A stretch of 64,000 nt of DNA, from NCBI RefSeq assembly GCF_000002875.2, contig NC_009417.2:124079-188078 (forward strand), read 5' to 3'. Positions 49,874 through 59,265 of the stretch are shown here, piece after piece. The stretch's first letter is position 1; each line of letters begins with the position of its first letter. Origin of the DNA: Leishmania infantum JPCM5 (Eukaryota > Euglenozoa > Kinetoplastea > Trypanosomatida > Trypanosomatidae). A program made the translations under genes and the position numbers. The notes below the pieces were generated by a model. It was not told the origin of the DNA. It saw nothing but the letters and a program-made list of their open reading frames with translations, and did no database searches.

Positions 49874-52800
49874 TCACGGAATAGCCGCTTGCACTCCCGA
49901 CCGGCGCAGCGCCTGCACATCATCGCTTGAGAGTCTTGCACACCCGGCATAGGACACATAGCGAAGAGAGGTGGACGTCGCCAAGAAATCGAGGGGGCCG
50001 TGTACATCCAAGCTCTCCATGTTGAGCGCCTGGAGCCGCGGAAGCTTCTCCACCCCGTGCAGTGCGCGCATGCTGGTGATTCTACGGCACCCCTTCACCG
50101 AGAGGTAGCGCAAGGCGCGGCAGCCGCCCACCAAGAAGTGAAGCGTGTGCACCGCGGTGGAAGATAGGTCCAGGTATTCGATGTGGCCACCCTGCTCGAT
50201 TCCCTGCAAACCCTCCACGGTGAGCGCCGTGGCGCCGGTGACGGCGAAGACTTCGAGGGCAGCGCACTTGCCAAGACGGCCCACTCGCGTCAGGGTAGGG
50301 CATCCGTTCGCCACAATCTTGCGAAGGCGTGGCGCATGCTGGAGGCCCTCCAATGACGTGGGCAACAGTTCCGTGCAGCCCTCCAAGTAGAGCGCCGTTA
50401 GCCTCACGCAGTCGGCGAGGAAGTTGACGTCCGTGATGGGCATGTGAGAAAGGCAGAGGACTTCCAGCTGAGGCAGGGCCTGGATGCCTTGGAGTCCGTC
50501 GACGTCGAGATGCCGGCAGCCACTCAAGTCCAGTGAACGGAGCGAACGGCACCCCCCGCCGAAGTTGGCGACCGTCGAGACATTGGTGTTCTTCAACGAC
50601 AGCTCCGTGAGAACGGCGGCGTTCTCCAGACCCATCACAGAGGAGTGTAGCACACGCTTGCACCCGTCCACGCGCAGTATGCGCAGCGCCGGGGTAGACG
50701 CAAAGTGCGAGAGACCGCTCACTCGTGTGTACTCCATCGCCAGCAGCTCAAGACGAGGAAGATGCTCTAGCCCCGCGATGGAGCTGGAGCTGATGCCGTT
50801 GCACCGGGTTAGGAGGATGCGGCGCAAGCTGCGGCACCGAGCAAAGTTCTGCAAGTTCCTCACCTCCTCCGTGTAACAGAGTGACAGCGTCTCAAGCCGT
50901 GGCGCCCTCTCCACGCCGCGCAGCTCCTCCAGGCGTCCGCCGCCGCAATCCGGCACAATCGCGAACGACGGCGGAAAAAGCGACAGTCGGCAGGCGTGCA
51001 GCAGCAGCTCGCGTAGAGCGGGACAATCGCCAAAGAAAGAGCAGTCGTCGATAACAGCCCTCTCCAAGTGGACCACCTCCAGGTGAGGAAGCCGCTCCAC
51101 CCCGCGTAGAGCGGAGCAGGCAAGCGGCGCTTCAGAGATGAGATGCAGCTCTCGCAACACAAGCAAGTCGTCGAGGTGGATGTGGCGCAGGCGCGGAGCG
51201 TCGAGCCAGAGCACCTGAAGCACCGGATACACGGTAGCGGTGACATGCACGTCGTCAAGCCCGACAGAACAGGGGCTACCGCCAGCACCCTGGCCGCTGC
51301 GAACGCTCACATAGAGCTCTCGCAGGCGCTCCAGAGCCGGTGATCCTCCCTCCCCGTCGATCTCCGGGTGTGCTCCACGGTTCACAACGCAGAAAAGCGG
51401 CGCCGCAGCGTCCGCCACGGCGCCTTGGAGGCTCAACACCTGCAGCGGCGCTGTGAACATAGCAGCATGGGCGGTGAAGGCATCCAGCACCCCAATGACC
51501 TCAGAAGCGTCGTGCGGTTTGCACTCGCTGTGTACATCCGACGCCGCGCCTTCTGTCATGACTGGTGCCCATGGACGTGCGGCCACACTCAAAACTAGCA
51601 AATTCTTGCGATCGCGCAGCACGCCAATGCACCATCGCCACGCCGCCGCCCATCCTGGCGGCAGCAGCGACTCCGTTACGAAAAGATGAAGCTCCTGCAA
51701 ATCCAAAAGGCCGCCGCCCTCGCTGTCAGGGCACAGCTGATGTGCTAGCCACGGTATGTGCTGCTCTGTCAGATGTAGCGCGAGAGGCCGCGGCTGAGGA
51801 CCTGACGCGTTTCCCAGCATCAACCACGGCGGGTCTACTTCGTTCATCCTGCGCACCACGCCGTACCCCTTGTTGCGCCAATCCTGCAGGTGCACACGAA
51901 AGTGGTACTCCGCAGCAGGGTCGCGCCCTGCGTGCCCGACTTCACCGACAGCCACGACGCCCGCGAGCCCCTCAGCGTTGAGTATGTGTGCATGATCCCT
52001 CGATCCGTCCAGGTTGAAGACCAGCTCCGGCATCGCCGCGCCGTGGCTCTCCTCGTCCTCGTCCTCGTCCTCCTTCCAGCCACCCTTCGGCGGGGTCACA
52101 GAGTCGGTCAACAGAGGTGGGTCGGGTGCTGCCCCGCCCTCTGCCCTGGGTGGGGTGCCGTCGGTGCGCCTCGTTCTGCCGGCGTCTGCCTGCAACGAAG
52201 GGGCGGCAGCGGCGGCATTGGTGCACACAACGCGGTCGCCTTCACTGCCTTCATCGTCTATAGCGCGTAGTGGCGCCGACGGCGACCGCACAAGCAAGAA
52301 CTCGGCGGCGCTGGTGCAGATGGGCTGGCGAGGTAGGCGGTGGCGGTGCTGCAGCCAGGCACTGACCCATCCCCGCACCTCTGCTGTGTCTAGTCGAGTC
52401 TTGTTCGTGCACAGCAAATGTGCGGTGCCGTTCACATCCTCGACAAGAACGGGCAGCGATGCATGGCCGTAGTGTGGATGGTGCTGAAGGTCGGTGACTG
52501 TGTCCCAACGGTAGGTTCTCTCCACCTCCTGTGGTGGGCTGGCGAGGGAGCTGGCCATAGCCGCTGTGACGGTAGACGACGGAGTATTGGCGCGAGAGGG
52601 CTGTGAGAAAGGGGCCAGCGTGGCCTGAAGCTGCTTAGACCGCGGTGCACCTGTGCTTCGCGCCCACTCTCGCGAAATCGCACTGACGGCATCGTCCAGC
52701 AGCTTCCGCGTTGCGCTGAAAGCCTCGGTAGGTCGCTTCTCTAGAATAGGCAGAGGCGGCGGTGTCAGCTGAGCGCCAGAAGCAGCCTTGGCTCTCATGT

Positions 52801-54829
52801 CCCCTGCGCCCCCGGATGTCGTAAAGGCTCCGCCCGATCCGCCTTTGCCCTCAACAGCACCGCCGTCGAGTCGGTTCTGCTTTGGCCGCAGCACGTCGCA
52901 AAAGACGCCGTCGACGCAAATGCGCGAGAGCACGGTGCGACCACCGGAAAGGCGAGGCAGCACGAAGGCGTGGTGGGTGCATGTGAGGCGGTGCAGCCAC
53001 CCCTCGCGCCACGCCCAATCCAGCAGCAGCGATTGCCGCTCACAGTGCAGCAGAGCACTGCCATCGAGCAGGCGCTCGCTCTTGGCCAGCGTCGGCCGGT
53101 ATAGTGGGAGCAGCGGGGTACGGCGTGCGACTGGTACGCTCCCAACGTACTGCCGCTCTTGCCCATCCAAGCGCGCATACGCGTCCCGCACAAAGCCCTC
53201 CGCGTCGCTCTCCTGAATGAAGGGGCAGACGCTCATAGCGACCTTCGCGATCATCCATCGCCACCCCAGCTGCTCGAGTCGGCGCCGCGACGCAGGGGCT
53301 ACGGCACGCAGCGTGGCGTGTGCTGCGGTTGGACGGTGCGCTAGGTAGCCGAAAATGATATCCCAGGGAACTTCGTCGCCCTTGTGCGCAGCAGCGGCCG
53401 ACAGAAGCGGCGGGGGCACCGCATCTCCCAATGGGCCACCTGTTCCCGACTCCACGCCGTGGTCTTGGTCCGAAGAACCGACGGCCTCCCGCTCGTGGGG
53501 TGGCGCGTGCGGATGAGCCGCAGCATCGAGCTGCAAAGCGAAGTCCTGCACTTGCCGAAGAACCAGCTCCTGGATGTCTAGCGGTACCGTGAGCTTCCCA
53601 GGCACGCCACCCAGCTGCTGCCGCGCATCTGGCTGCAGTGCCCGCTGCGCATCTATGTACTGCTGGAGCAGGTTGCAAAGCGCGTCAGCCGGTCTGGGCA
53701 GCGAGCGCTGTCCGTTCATGAGCGCGCCATCGACAGTGACGTGAGCTGGTGTATGCATCTCTGAAGCAGCGATCGCCCTGTGCGGCAGTGGCATCGGCGC
53801 CTTCAGAGGCGGCGGCAGCGAGGAGAGCCCCGAGCGCACCGCAGCCGGAAACGTCGCTTCGTCGCGGGGGGTGAAAGTCAGCAGCGACTGTTGACTTGCG
53901 GAGTCCCGCGCATCGTTGCCGCCGCTGTTACGCTGCGGCGCCGTCTGTGACAGCACGCTGCCGATCTCGGAGGAGTGAAGTTGCAGCGTTATCCTGTGCG
54001 CCCTGCCGCTGTGATTGAGATTAGAGCCGTGGAGACTATGGGGCGCGGGCTGCATTAGTGGGCTGAGTGGCACCGCCATGTCGATCGGGGCGCCGAGGGG
54101 CACGGTGTAGGTCGTCGCGAACCCGATCTGTGCGTCACTTGGATGCCCCTCGTAGGCGGGCAATCGTGAAGGATGCACGCTTTGGGGTAAAGACCCACTA
54201 GGCCCGTTTAGCTGCAAGGACGCTGGCGGCCGCGTCATGAGCACTCCCGAGTCGCCGACGACTTGCTCTGCTTCACTTGGCGCCGTCTGCTTATCTTGGC
54301 GCCACCCTCCTGCAGTGCCGCGCCATGAGCAGGGAGCGCAGGCCGTGGCCGGGTGTGGCACCGTCATGGCCGTAACAGGAAGTGGGGTGCGGCTCGCCCA
54401 TCCCGCTCGAAGTGACTTGTCTGGTGCAGTCCACGATATCGACGTCGCCGTGCTTGTCGCAGCCACCTCCGCTTCCGGCAATGATGTGGCACGGTTAAGA
54501 GACGCTGTGCTCCCTGTCGAGCCAGTAGTGCTGGATGCTGCGACAGAGGACCATGGCACCGACACCTGGCGTAGCGAGAACGCATTTCCTGCCAGCCGCT
54601 GAAGCCCCACAAGCGCAGGCATGGACACTTTAGAGTGCTCGGACGCGGCAACGGTGTTCGCCGATTGCGAAGCAGACAACTGTGCGAGCCAGTTTGTAGT
54701 TAGAGAAGCACCGCTGGTGCCAGCAGAAACGGACGGCACCTCAGACGTGGACAACATGGTGCGGGAAAGGAATGGCGATGTAGCGGCGCATGGCGGACTG
54801 TGTGGGCATTGCGACGAGGAGGTACTCAT
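49874..54829 (-). CDS. large leucine-rich-repeat protein with an F-box-like segment
   Basis: 1651 residues from ATG 54829. The N-terminal 450 residues are low-complexity (Ser, Thr, Pro, Ala, Gln). A segment at about 485-527 (DEVPWDIIFGYLAHRP, continuing with a basic Trp-rich helix) has the hydrophobic pattern of an F-box. From about 1170 to 1640 there are at least 15 leucine-rich repeats of about 23-24 residues, e.g. LPRLELLAMEYTRVSGLSHF and APRLRKIVANGCPTLTRVGR, with the kinetoplastid-style alternating pattern GLE...LPxLExLxLxxT. The acidic linker (WKEDEDEDEESHG) separates the halves. F-box plus LRR is the layout of FBXL-type ubiquitin-ligase receptors, but the F-box is my reading of one segment and may be wrong. 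No membrane segment is seen. Inference: an intracellular adaptor that binds a partner through the LRR solenoid. Confidence 0.8.
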   Translation of the reverse strand: MSTSSSQCPHSPPCAATSPFLSRTMLSTSEVPSVSAGTSGASLTTNWLAQLSASQSANTVAASEHSKVSMPALVGLQRLAGNAFSLRQVSVPWSSVAASSTTGSTGSTASLNRATSLPEAEVAATSTATSISWTAPDKSLRAGWASRTPLPVTAMTVPHPATACAPCSWRGTAGGWRQDKQTAPSEAEQVVGDSGVLMTRPPASLQLNGPSGSLPQSVHPSRLPAYEGHPSDAQIGFATTYTVPLGAPIDMAVPLSPLMQPAPHSLHGSNLNHSGRAHRITLQLHSSEIGSVLSQTAPQRNSGGNDARDSASQQSLLTFTPRDEATFPAAVRSGLSSLPPPLKAPMPLPHRAIAASEMHTPAHVTVDGALMNGQRSLPRPADALCNLLQQYIDAQRALQPDARQQLGGVPGKLTVPLDIQELVLRQVQDFALQLDAAAHPHAPPHEREAVGSSDQDHGVESGTGGPLGDAVPPPLLSAAAAHKGDEVPWDIIFGYLAHRPTAAHATLRAVAPASRRRLEQLGWRWMIAKVAMSVCPFIQESDAEGFVRDAYARLDGQERQYVGSVPVARRTPLLPLYRPTLAKSERLLDGSALLHCERQSLLLDWAWREGWLHRLTCTHHAFVLPRLSGGRTVLSRICVDGVFCDVLRPKQNRLDGGAVEGKGGSGGAFTTSGGAGDMRAKAASGAQLTPPPLPILEKRPTEAFSATRKLLDDAVSAISREWARSTGAPRSKQLQATLAPFSQPSRANTPSSTVTAAMASSLASPPQEVERTYRWDTVTDLQHHPHYGHASLPVLVEDVNGTAHLLCTNKTRLDTAEVRGWVSAWLQHRHRLPRQPICTSAAEFLLVRSPSAPLRAIDDEGSEGDRVVCTNAAAAAPSLQADAGRTRRTDGTPPRAEGGAAPDPPLLTDSVTPPKGGWKEDEDEDEESHGAAMPELVFNLDGSRDHAHILNAEGLAGVVAVGEVGHAGRDPAAEYHFRVHLQDWRNKGYGVVRRMNEVDPPWLMLGNASGPQPRPLALHLTEQHIPWLAHQLCPDSEGGGLLDLQELHLFVTESLLPPGWAAAWRWCIGVLRDRKNLLVLSVAARPWAPVMTEGAASDVHSECKPHDASEVIGVLDAFTAHAAMFTAPLQVLSLQGAVADAAAPLFCVVNRGAHPEIDGEGGSPALERLRELYVSVRSGQGAGGSPCSVGLDDVHVTATVYPVLQVLWLDAPRLRHIHLDDLLVLRELHLISEAPLACSALRGVERLPHLEVVHLERAVIDDCSFFGDCPALRELLLHACRLSLFPPSFAIVPDCGGGRLEELRGVERAPRLETLSLCYTEEVRNLQNFARCRSLRRILLTRCNGISSSSIAGLEHLPRLELLAMEYTRVSGLSHFASTPALRILRVDGCKRVLHSSVMGLENAAVLTELSLKNTNVSTVANFGGGCRSLRSLDLSGCRHLDVDGLQGIQALPQLEVLCLSHMPITDVNFLADCVRLTALYLEGCTELLPTSLEGLQHAPRLRKIVANGCPTLTRVGRLGKCAALEVFAVTGATALTVEGLQGIEQGGHIEYLDLSSTAVHTLHFLVGGCRALRYLSVKGCRRITSMRALHGVEKLPRLQALNMESLDVHGPLDFLATSTSLRYVSYAGCARLSSDDVQALRRSGVQAAIP

Positions 54830-56200
54830 TCTAAGCTGCTCGGAAGCGAAACACGGTACGGGCGAGGGGTCAGAGAAGCAGCAATGTGGTTGTACGCGGC
54901 TGCGGGGTGGCCTGCACCAAATGTGTCGTTGAAGTCAGTATGCGTGTGTGTGTGTGTGTGTGTGTGTGTTGAGACGGGGGTCTCCTTCCCCGAGGATGGC
55001 GTGCACCCCACCTCAAATGGACGGCAAATATGGTCCTTTCTTTGCCTTTTCTGTCGTTGTGAGGATGCGGGGCTCTACAAGCATGGAAGGGTGGTTAAAG
55101 CGGAGTGCGCAAGGCAACGCTTGCGAATAAGGAGAAAAGTGTTTAAACTGGCGGGTAGACTGGACGACGTCTCCGCGTTACGACTGCTTGTGAGCGTGAT
55201 GTAGAGAAAGGAAAGCTGCCGGCAGTCGCTGCACCGCGTGGGGTACGAAGGAGGGTGTGAGGGGACCACGGCAGCTGAGCAGAAGGGCGAGCAAACACAC
55301 AGGTGCGTGCTGCTTTGCAACTCCGACAGACAAGAGCGACCGGTTTTAAAAGCACAGCTGTAGAGATGAGCAGACGGTTGCGGATGTGAGGAAAGGAGGG
55401 GGACTGTGTCATTGACACGGACGAGGCGTGCGTGTGGCGGCAGTCCTCCGTAGGAAAGCAAGAGTTGCCGACGCACGCACCCCTGTGTGCTTGTTTACGA
55501 CGACGTTCTGACGACCTTGGTGAGGGGCGGGGGCAAGAAGTCCGCAAGCGGCATAGGGAAAGAGGAAGGAAGCAATGAAGTGTTTTGAAGGGAGGGCCTG
55601 GTAGCAAGCATGGCAACCACTCGCGACACACAACCAGCTGCGCAGGCACAGCGATTACGCGCGCATGAGCAGTTGGCAAGCACAAGGCGGCGGAAACAAA
55701 CTTCGCCGGCAGCATCACCACTCTCCACGCGCGCTACTCGCCGCAGTGGTGGAAGTTGACAGAGGCGCCTGTTGTTGCGCCGGCGAGCCCTCATGAGCAT
55801 GGTGCGTGTACACAAGTGCCTTCACGCTCAGCAGCTGCTCTGTAAAACGGTGCGCACCTGTTCCCAGGCATGCCCGTGGTGTGTCACTGGAACCGATGTG
55901 ATCGTCTTCTGCATTTTGCCTCCTCTTGATTTCCATCTGTTTGTGCGCTTGTGTGTCCGGCTGGGGCGGAGGGAAGGGGGCATGTTCGCGTGGCCCGCGG
56001 CTGCTCATTTTCACTCTGTTATGTTACACGATTCGTTGCATTCCTCACCGTTTCGCCGCGGGCGCGGTGGGAGAGCACACCACCACACCTGTGGGCCCCT
56101 GACCCTCAATCCTCTGGGCAAACTAGACCACGGAAAAGGGGATGGGCACTGCCGTCACGTTGCCCACACAGCCCACATCAGCGAAACGGAGGTGCTGCTC
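54830..56200. other. intergenic spacer with (GT)n, no gene seen
   Basis: A (TG)13 tract at 54944-54969. Remaining ORFs are overlapping and low-complexity; nothing coding is supported. Confidence 0.6.
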
Positions 56201-56809
56201 TTAGTGAGCATCGCATTCGTGTCTCCAGTGGCTCACCATCGTCAGTCGCTGCTCTCCCGTGAATACCACTGTCCCTGGACCATCCACCCGCAGCTCTGTA
56301 AATCCATCCAGTCCCAGCCGAATGTTCAGCTGCGTGACAATGTCTGTGGGACATGGCAACAGAAATGTGCTTGAAAGGCCTGCTGACGCGTCGTGCCGGC
56401 GAGGCAGGAGGGAGGCTACGGTGTACTTTGGCAACGGTGCGGCAGCCGCCGCCGCGGCCCCGCTTTGGTCGGCCTCCGTTGACGGAACTGTGAAGGTTTG
56501 TGCGTTGACCAGTCGCTGCGCATCGAGCGGGAAGCATGCCACCACGTACTCCTCCACCTTGTTGTTGGAGGTCAACGTGCGCACGATGGCGCGAACGGAA
56601 CGCACAGTCGCAGCACGCGAGATGCCCCGAGACGCCTCATACGCTCTCAGTACCTCCAACGATGGCGGAGGGAGATACACCAGGTGCGACAACCGAAGAG
56701 AGCCGCTGACGTCCAGGGAGGTGTCCAATGCGGTCCACCGGTACGGCTCGCCGTCCTGGACGGAAGCCTGGAAGAACGTCTCGCGCTCCGCCGCCAATAC
56801 CTCTCTCAT
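56201..56809 (-). CDS. hypothetical protein, about 200 residues
   Basis: 202 residues from ATG 56809 (MREVLAAERETFF); the frame is open 40 codons further but begins with TTG and contains no earlier ATG. Seen: SLRLSHLVYLPPPSLEVLRA, an Arg/Ser-rich segment (TVRSVRAIVRTLT) at about 90-105, an Ala-rich loop, and a beta-like C-terminal part (DGFTELRVDGPGTVVFTGEQ, ending HWRHECDAH). No transmembrane helix or targeting signal. Composition and a regular alternation of hydrophobic strands at the end suggest a small folded beta-rich protein. I do not recognise it. Confidence 0.6.
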   Translation of the reverse strand: MREVLAAERETFFQASVQDGEPYRWTALDTSLDVSGSLRLSHLVYLPPPSLEVLRAYEASRGISRAATVRSVRAIVRTLTSNNKVEEYVVACFPLDAQRLVNAQTFTVPSTEADQSGAAAAAAAPLPKYTVASLLPRRHDASAGLSSTFLLPCPTDIVTQLNIRLGLDGFTELRVDGPGTVVFTGEQRLTMVSHWRHECDAH

Positions 56810-58082
56810 CGAGCCGACGAAGAACGTATATGAAGACGGACTCACCTGAGCGGATTTGTGCACAGCTATTGGGCGCGCTCCCACGCGAAGGGAAAAAAGA
56901 AAAGAGACGCGAAGAAACGCGCTGTTCAACGTGCTTCGGTTTCACCTGTGCCTCAGAGTGCGCGACGCTTCAGCGGATCCAAGGCGCTGTGTCGAGCACT
57001 GCCTGACGCCTTTGAAAGCGAAGCTGGAGAACGGGGAGAAAGAAGGGCACCCTTTAGGCAGGAGTGGAAAAGAAACGAGCGAGCGACGCAAGGAGAGTAA
57101 CAGCAAGAGCAGCGCATCGTCGCCATATGCAGGTCCACAGAGAGCGCGCAAAAGCGGTGTGTGTGCGCGCACGCAAGACTGAGAGAGAATAATGCTCTGT
57201 GACGCGCTCAAGAGGGAGGAAGCGAGAGCGGATGGCGTGCGCCGGCTCAAGCGCCCCATTAGAAAATATTCGATCAATGTTTGCACTTCTTCGTTGTGAG
57301 GAGCGCACAGAAAGAGCCGCTGCCCGCCACTTGCCTGCCAACATGCACGAAACACGTCCACAAACTTACACAACCGCTCACACAAGCCTTCGCAAGTCGT
57401 GCCGGCGTGCGGCCGTACGTCCATGCGCATGCATCTTCGCGCTCGTTTTATGTGTTCTTCCACGAGAGGGAGGCCCAACAGCAGCACAAGAAGTGTTCTC
57501 GAGACACCGGCGGAGGGGAAAAGGAGGAGGGGGCCACGTAGAAAGGAGGCAGGGGAGAAAAAGAGGGGGTCCAAAGCGCGTGCGCACCTCAGCCCTCCGC
57601 GATTTCCGTCTCGCTCTTCAGCGCCCCCTTTCGCCCCACCGCTTGGTGTTCTGTCGAACGCACGTGAAGGGTACTATGTCTGCGGTTGACATTTCGAGCA
57701 GAGAGATCGATACGCTCTCGAATACGCGAGCGCAGGCGCGGTAAAGACTCCGAGCGAAGGATGCTAGACGCAGCGCTGTCCCTCACCCGCTTCCCAATGT
57801 CGAGCCGACAACGGGCCGCCACATCACCTGAGAAGAGAGGCGGATACATACATGTAGATACACATCTACACGCACATACAGAGATGCAAGACGGCACCAA
57901 GAGGCACAGAAACTAGATGCGCAGCCCTACGCACTCAACATCCTACAGATAAGCATACACCAAACATCAGTACGCCATCAGCGCCGCTACTTCTGCTGAA
58001 GCAGGAGGGGGGCACACCAACGCCCAGGCGGCAGCACTCAACAGTGAGGTGGGATGCGCAGTGCGAGTGAGGGTACGAGAAA
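56810..58082. other. intergenic spacer, no gene seen
   Basis: About 1.3 kb. Purine tracts at about 57510-57570 (pyrimidine-rich on the minus strand) and an A-rich stretch near 56893-56915. A 210-codon minus-strand frame in it is Leu/Ser/Arg-rich and looks like an untranslated-region shadow. Confidence 0.5.
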
Positions 58083-58183
58083 NNNNNNNNNNNNNNNNNN
58101 NNNNNNNNNNNNNNNNNNNNNNNNNNNNNNNNNNNNNNNNNNNNNNNNNNNNNNNNNNNNNNNNNNNNNNNNNNNNNNNNNNN
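58083..58183. other. assembly gap (about 100 N)
   Basis: 101 undetermined bases. Such a length is commonly a placeholder, so the true size is unknown. It sits about 335 bp from SIDER2 copy 4, so the break may be related to repeats. Confidence 0.98.
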
Positions 58184-58518
58184 TTAGAGTAACTGGCAAG
58201 ACAGCACAGACGCACGACATGATGGGCGCGAAAAGGACAGAAGGGGCAGTGAAGGAAGCATGCGAGCACCGGTGGCTCGGGTGAGTGCGTGGGTGCGTGC
58301 CGACACACAGGCAAGACGTTGTCTTGCGCAAACGTATCGGCTACTGATAACTCGGAAGACTCTAACGTGGTCCATGGCTTCCGCCTCTCTTCCCTTGCCT
58401 TCATGCACACACCATCAGCTGGAACGCGTCCTTGACCAAGCATGACGATAACCGACACTCATCACATTGTTTTCTTTCGTTGTCGCTTCCTCCACTCCAG
58501 TGCACGAAAAGCGTCTGT
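58184..58518. other. intergenic spacer beside the gap
   Basis: 335 bp between the N run and SIDER2 copy 4. No coding region or signal is recognised. Confidence 0.5.
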
Positions 58519-59134
58519 TTTCCTTCCCAGCGGGTGCCCGCCCTCTGCCGTCCAGCACGAGCTCCAGCGCCACCCCACCCCGGCATGTCGCAGGCCCCAT
58601 CCCGCCCTGCGAAGCAGCGGTGCGCGCACGCGGTACAGCAATGCGTCGGCCCAGTCATCTCAGCACCGCCTCCGCCTCAAGCCCCGACCACCACTACCGC
58701 CGCCGCATCGCGCAGGTCGCCTCACAGCCGCTCCCACATCATGCCGGTCGCCACGTGATGCAGCCCCCTCGGAGGGGCCTCGGGCTCCCCACACCAGCGG
58801 GCAGTGCGAGGGTCGGGTGGTGGGGTGCGTTCCAGCGACGCGGACACTCTGCCCATCATGTGGATGGCACACGTGTGCCCACGGTCGCAGGTCGCTCAGA
58901 CGCAACGCCGTCCAGGACCTGCTATCCGACACCAGCAGCGACACATCGCTCTCACCTCGCCCCAGGTCGTAGGCGCCTCACCCTGTCACCACCAGAGGTG
59001 GCTCCGCATTTGGCAGGGATAGAGAGCGGCGGGCGGCTTCGCCTCCACCCAGAGAGAGTCGGCGTGTGTACTGGGCCCTGAGCTGCCACGCACCGAGAGG
59101 CGTGCCCACACACACACACACACGCACACGCACC
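58519..59134 (-). repeat. SIDER2-like retroposon, copy 4
   Basis: Same element as the other three copies, in transcript orientation, with a longer CA/GT tract at its minus-strand 5' side (59106-59134) and a 3' end GGGAAGGAAAAC. It differs from copy 1 by one extra CCG triplet near 58700 and by G at 58771. It lies just downstream of the NFU1-type gene, so probably in its 3' UTR. Confidence 0.75.
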
Positions 59135-59265
59135 GTCTTCATGAGGGAGTGCGAAAGAGTAAGAAGGGAATCGGTGAATCACTCACATCCAAAAGAGGAA
59201 AGAGAAACAAAAGGATGGGAGGCGCAGCAGAGGGCAAGTAGTATGGCGCGCCACCATGACGAACA

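Noticed and set aside
56942..57574. A 210-codon minus-strand frame in the spacer upstream of the gene at 56201-56809
   Set aside because: Leu/Ser/Arg-rich and spans pyrimidine-tract sequence; no conserved-looking block. Probably untranslated.
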